Shown: positions 6,136 through 7,617 of the stretch, one piece after another
Layout: each line of letters starts with the position of its first letter
Position numbering within the stretch: position 1 is the stretch's first letter
DNA from: JBGSWL01 sp041752455
GTDB taxonomy: Bacteria; Pseudomonadota; Alphaproteobacteria; Rhizobiales; Rhizobiaceae
DNA: 7,617 bases
NCBI GenBank assembly: GCA_041752455.1
Contig: JBGSWL010000066.1
Coordinates: forward strand, 1-7,617
Reading direction: 5' to 3'
The notes under the pieces: model-generated
The model's input: the letters and a program-made list of their open reading frames with translations, nothing else
Databases searched by the model: none
What the model was told of the DNA's origin: nothing
Translations under genes and position numbers: made by a program

Positions 6136-7527
6136 ATGAGTGAACGCTGGGCCCGAACCCTGTTGCAAGCCTACCGTTGGGTTGGTGTCGCTGCCTATCC
6201 GCTGGTCGGCACCTATGTTGCGGTGCGTGCCACACGTGGCAAGGAGCAGCACGCCCGCCGCGGCGAGCGTTATGGCCGCGCCTCGCTTCCGCGCCCGCCG
6301 GGTCCGCTGGTCTGGGTGCATGCTGTCTCGGTCGGCGAGACCGGCGCCGTGGTGGCCCTTGTCAACCGGTTGCGTGCCCACGGCATTGAAGTGGTGCTGA
6401 CGACCGGCACCGTCACCTCGGCGACACTTGCCCGCGAGCGCTTCGGCGACACGGTCTTGCATCAGTACGTGCCGCTTGATCTCAAGCCCGCCGTCAGCCG
6501 GTTTCTCGACTATTGGAAGCCGGATCTGGCCATCTTTGCCGAATCCGAAATCTGGCCGATGACCATTCTGGAACTTGGCGCCCGCCGCATTCCGCAGGTG
6601 CTGATCAACGGGCGCATGTCGGACCGCTCGTTCAAGCGCTGGCAGCGCCGCATGGCGCTGGCGGAATCGCTGTTTGAAAACTTTGCCCATGTGGCAGCCC
6701 AGACCGACAAGGATGGTGAGCGGTTCCGCGCCCTTGGCGCACGGCCGGTTTCCGTCACCGGCAACCTGAAGGTCGATGTGCCGGTTCCGACCATAGCGCC
6801 GGCCGATCAAGCCTCCGTGCAGATGGCCATCGGAAAGCGTCCGGTCTGGCTGGCGGTCTCGACTCATGAAGGCGAGGAAAAGGTTGCGGCCAATGTCCAT
6901 GCCATGCTGCGCAAGCGCTGGCCGGGCCTTCTAACGGTGATCGTCCCGCGCCATCCGCCGCGCTGCGATGACGTGGAAACCATGGTCCGCCAGATGGGCC
7001 TGACCGTTGCGCGTCGCACACGCGATGGCTTTCCGCGCCAGGACGATGAAATCTTTCTCGGCGACACGATCGGCGAAATGGGGCTTTACCTTCGCATGGG
7101 CGGCATCGCCTTTGTCGGTCGCTCGCTGATGGCCGAGGGCGGCCAGAACCCGCTGGAGCCGGCCATGCTCGGGTGTGCGGTTCTGACCGGGCCGAATATC
7201 GCCAATTTCGAAGAAATCTATGGCCGCTTCCACGAGGCGCGCGCCGCCCGCGTCGTCGAAGACGAAATGATGCTCGCCAAAGCCGTGAACTATCTGCTCG
7301 GCAACGAGACCCATTGCAAGGCGATGGCGCAGGCGGGCCGCCGCGTGCTCGGGGAAATGGAGGGTGCGCTGGAGCGCACCTGGACAACGCTGATCCCCTA
7401 CGTCCAGCCGCTGGTGGTCAAGGTCAGTCTCGGCGGCCACATGGAGCCTGATGACGACACGTCCGGGCTCAGAACACGGCGGGCCAGGGGCAATGGCAAG
7501 GGAAACGGCAAAGGCATTGGCTGGTAA
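6136..7527 (+). CDS. waaA: 3-deoxy-D-manno-octulosonic acid (Kdo) transferase WaaA/KdtA
   Basis: This 463-residue inner-membrane-associated glycosyltransferase moves Kdo from CMP-Kdo to lipid IVA, the first step of the inner LPS core. A hydrophobic N-terminal stretch (about 16-30) is the probable membrane anchor. The N-terminal domain has WVHAVSVGETGA (60-71), where E68 aligns with the general base (Glu60 in E. coli). It also has ESEIWP (136-141) and INGRMSDRS (157-165). The C-terminal nucleotide-sugar domain has TGNLKVD (208-214), STHEGEE (242-248), PRHPPR (271-276), GDTIGEMGLY (309-318) and GGQNPLEP (335-342). The ATG at 6136 lacks a clear Shine-Dalgarno site, but MSERWARTLL fits the family N-terminus. 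An odd basic Gly-Asn-Gly-Lys tail ends the protein and overlaps lpxK. Whether it adds one or two Kdo units cannot be read from the sequence. Confidence 0.95.
   Translation: MSERWARTLLQAYRWVGVAAYPLVGTYVAVRATRGKEQHARRGERYGRASLPRPPGPLVWVHAVSVGETGAVVALVNRLRAHGIEVVLTTGTVTSATLARERFGDTVLHQYVPLDLKPAVSRFLDYWKPDLAIFAESEIWPMTILELGARRIPQVLINGRMSDRSFKRWQRRMALAESLFENFAHVAAQTDKDGERFRALGARPVSVTGNLKVDVPVPTIAPADQASVQMAIGKRPVWLAVSTHEGEEKVAANVHAMLRKRWPGLLTVIVPRHPPRCDDVETMVRQMGLTVARRTRDGFPRQDDEIFLGDTIGEMGLYLRMGGIAFVGRSLMAEGGQNPLEPAMLGCAVLTGPNIANFEEIYGRFHEARAARVVEDEMMLAKAVNYLLGNETHCKAMAQAGRRVLGEMEGALERTWTTLIPYVQPLVVKVSLGGHMEPDDDTSGLRTRRARGNGKGNGKGIGW
7489..7524 (+). repeat. 12-base tandem repeat encoding the WaaA C-terminal Gly-Asn-Gly-Lys tail
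   Basis: Codons 452-463 of waaA read GNGK-GNGK-GIGW. The two full units differ only at third codon positions (GGC AAT GGC AAG, then GGA AAC GGC AAA) and a third, degenerate unit is GGC ATT GGC TGG. The repeat also overlaps the candidate start codons of lpxK. Confidence 0.6.
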
Positions 7528-7617
7528 CGAAGCGCCTCCGTTCTGGTATGAAGCGCCGGGCTGGCAGGCGCGCCTGCTGGCACCGGCCGCCGCCGCCTAT
7601 GGCTGGGTGGCGCGGCG
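7493..7617 (+). CDS. lpxK: Tetraacyldisaccharide 4'-kinase LpxK (5' end only)
   Basis: Only the first 41 codons are present before the window ends. LpxK phosphorylates the 4' position of the tetraacyldisaccharide-1-phosphate to give lipid IVA, the acceptor used by WaaA. The visible N-terminus contains E-A-P-P-F-W-Y (13-19) and GWQARLLAPAAAAYGWVA (23-40), which fits the rhizobial LpxK pattern of APPFW, a short amphipathic segment, then an aromatic-rich helix that sits on the inner membrane. The Walker A motif would lie further downstream. The start is uncertain. ATG 7493 overlaps waaA by 35 bases and has AGGGG only two bases upstream. TTG 7517 overlaps by 11 bases and gives the N-terminus closest to family members. 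ATG 7451, with GGAG four bases upstream, is also in frame. Position after waaA supports the call. Confidence 0.8.
   Translation, partial: MARETAKALAGNEAPPFWYEAPGWQARLLAPAAAAYGWVAR

Noticed and set aside
5569..6900. 443-codon open frame on the minus strand opposite cysQ, DUF4170 and waaA
   Set aside because: It runs codon-in-register against waaA and the DUF4170 frame, where minus-strand stops would need TTA, CTA or TCA codons that are rare in this GC-rich coding sequence. It crosses three well-supported + strand genes and shows no recognisable domain.
6755..7387. 210-codon Arg/Pro/Ser-rich minus-strand frame opposite waaA
   Set aside because: The low-complexity composition is typical of antisense GC-rich DNA, and waaA motifs are intact throughout.

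Overview
The window comes from the core chromosome of a GC-rich alphaproteobacterium, most likely of the order Hyphomicrobiales (rhizobia and relatives). The protein families are housekeeping ones. The order pmbA - cysQ-like phosphatase - DUF4170 - waaA - lpxK is the arrangement I know from rhizobial genomes, and DUF4170 is largely an alphaproteobacterial family. I see no insertion sequence, phage gene, CRISPR array, tRNA, rRNA or other sign of an accessory island. This assignment rests on recall of families and gene order, not on a database search.

Layout. (1) At the left edge, bases 1-29 probably hold the last codons of an upstream gene. rsmD (16S rRNA m2G966 methyltransferase) follows, and a patatin-like serine esterase overlaps its stop by 8 bases; both are on the + strand. 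(2) Convergent to these, with only 15 bases between, is a minus-strand KefB/KefC-type monovalent cation:proton antiporter with a C-terminal nucleotide-binding RCK/TrkA-N domain. (3) A 139-base divergent control region separates it from a + strand run to the right edge: pmbA/tldE (peptidase regulator), a cysQ-type inositol-monophosphatase-superfamily phosphatase (TTG start, 14-base overlap), a small DUF4170 protein, a 201-base gap with several inverted repeats, waaA/kdtA (Kdo transferase) and the first 41 codons of lpxK (lipid A 4'-kinase), which overlaps the end of waaA.

How the genes work together. waaA and lpxK carry out consecutive late steps of Kdo-lipid A synthesis at the inner membrane: LpxK makes lipid IVA, then WaaA adds Kdo. 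Their overlap suggests coupled translation. The cysQ-like phosphatase probably recycles PAP from sulfate activation, and PmbA/TldE pairs with a TldD encoded elsewhere. The left pair (rRNA methylation, lipid hydrolysis) and the antiporter have no evident pathway link to the cluster.

Nothing here looks like a new defence, mobile or biosynthetic system. The items most worth a second look are the structured gap upstream of waaA, the Gly-Asn-Gly-Lys repeat tail of WaaA that overlaps the lpxK start, and the symmetric elements in the divergent antiporter/pmbA control region.
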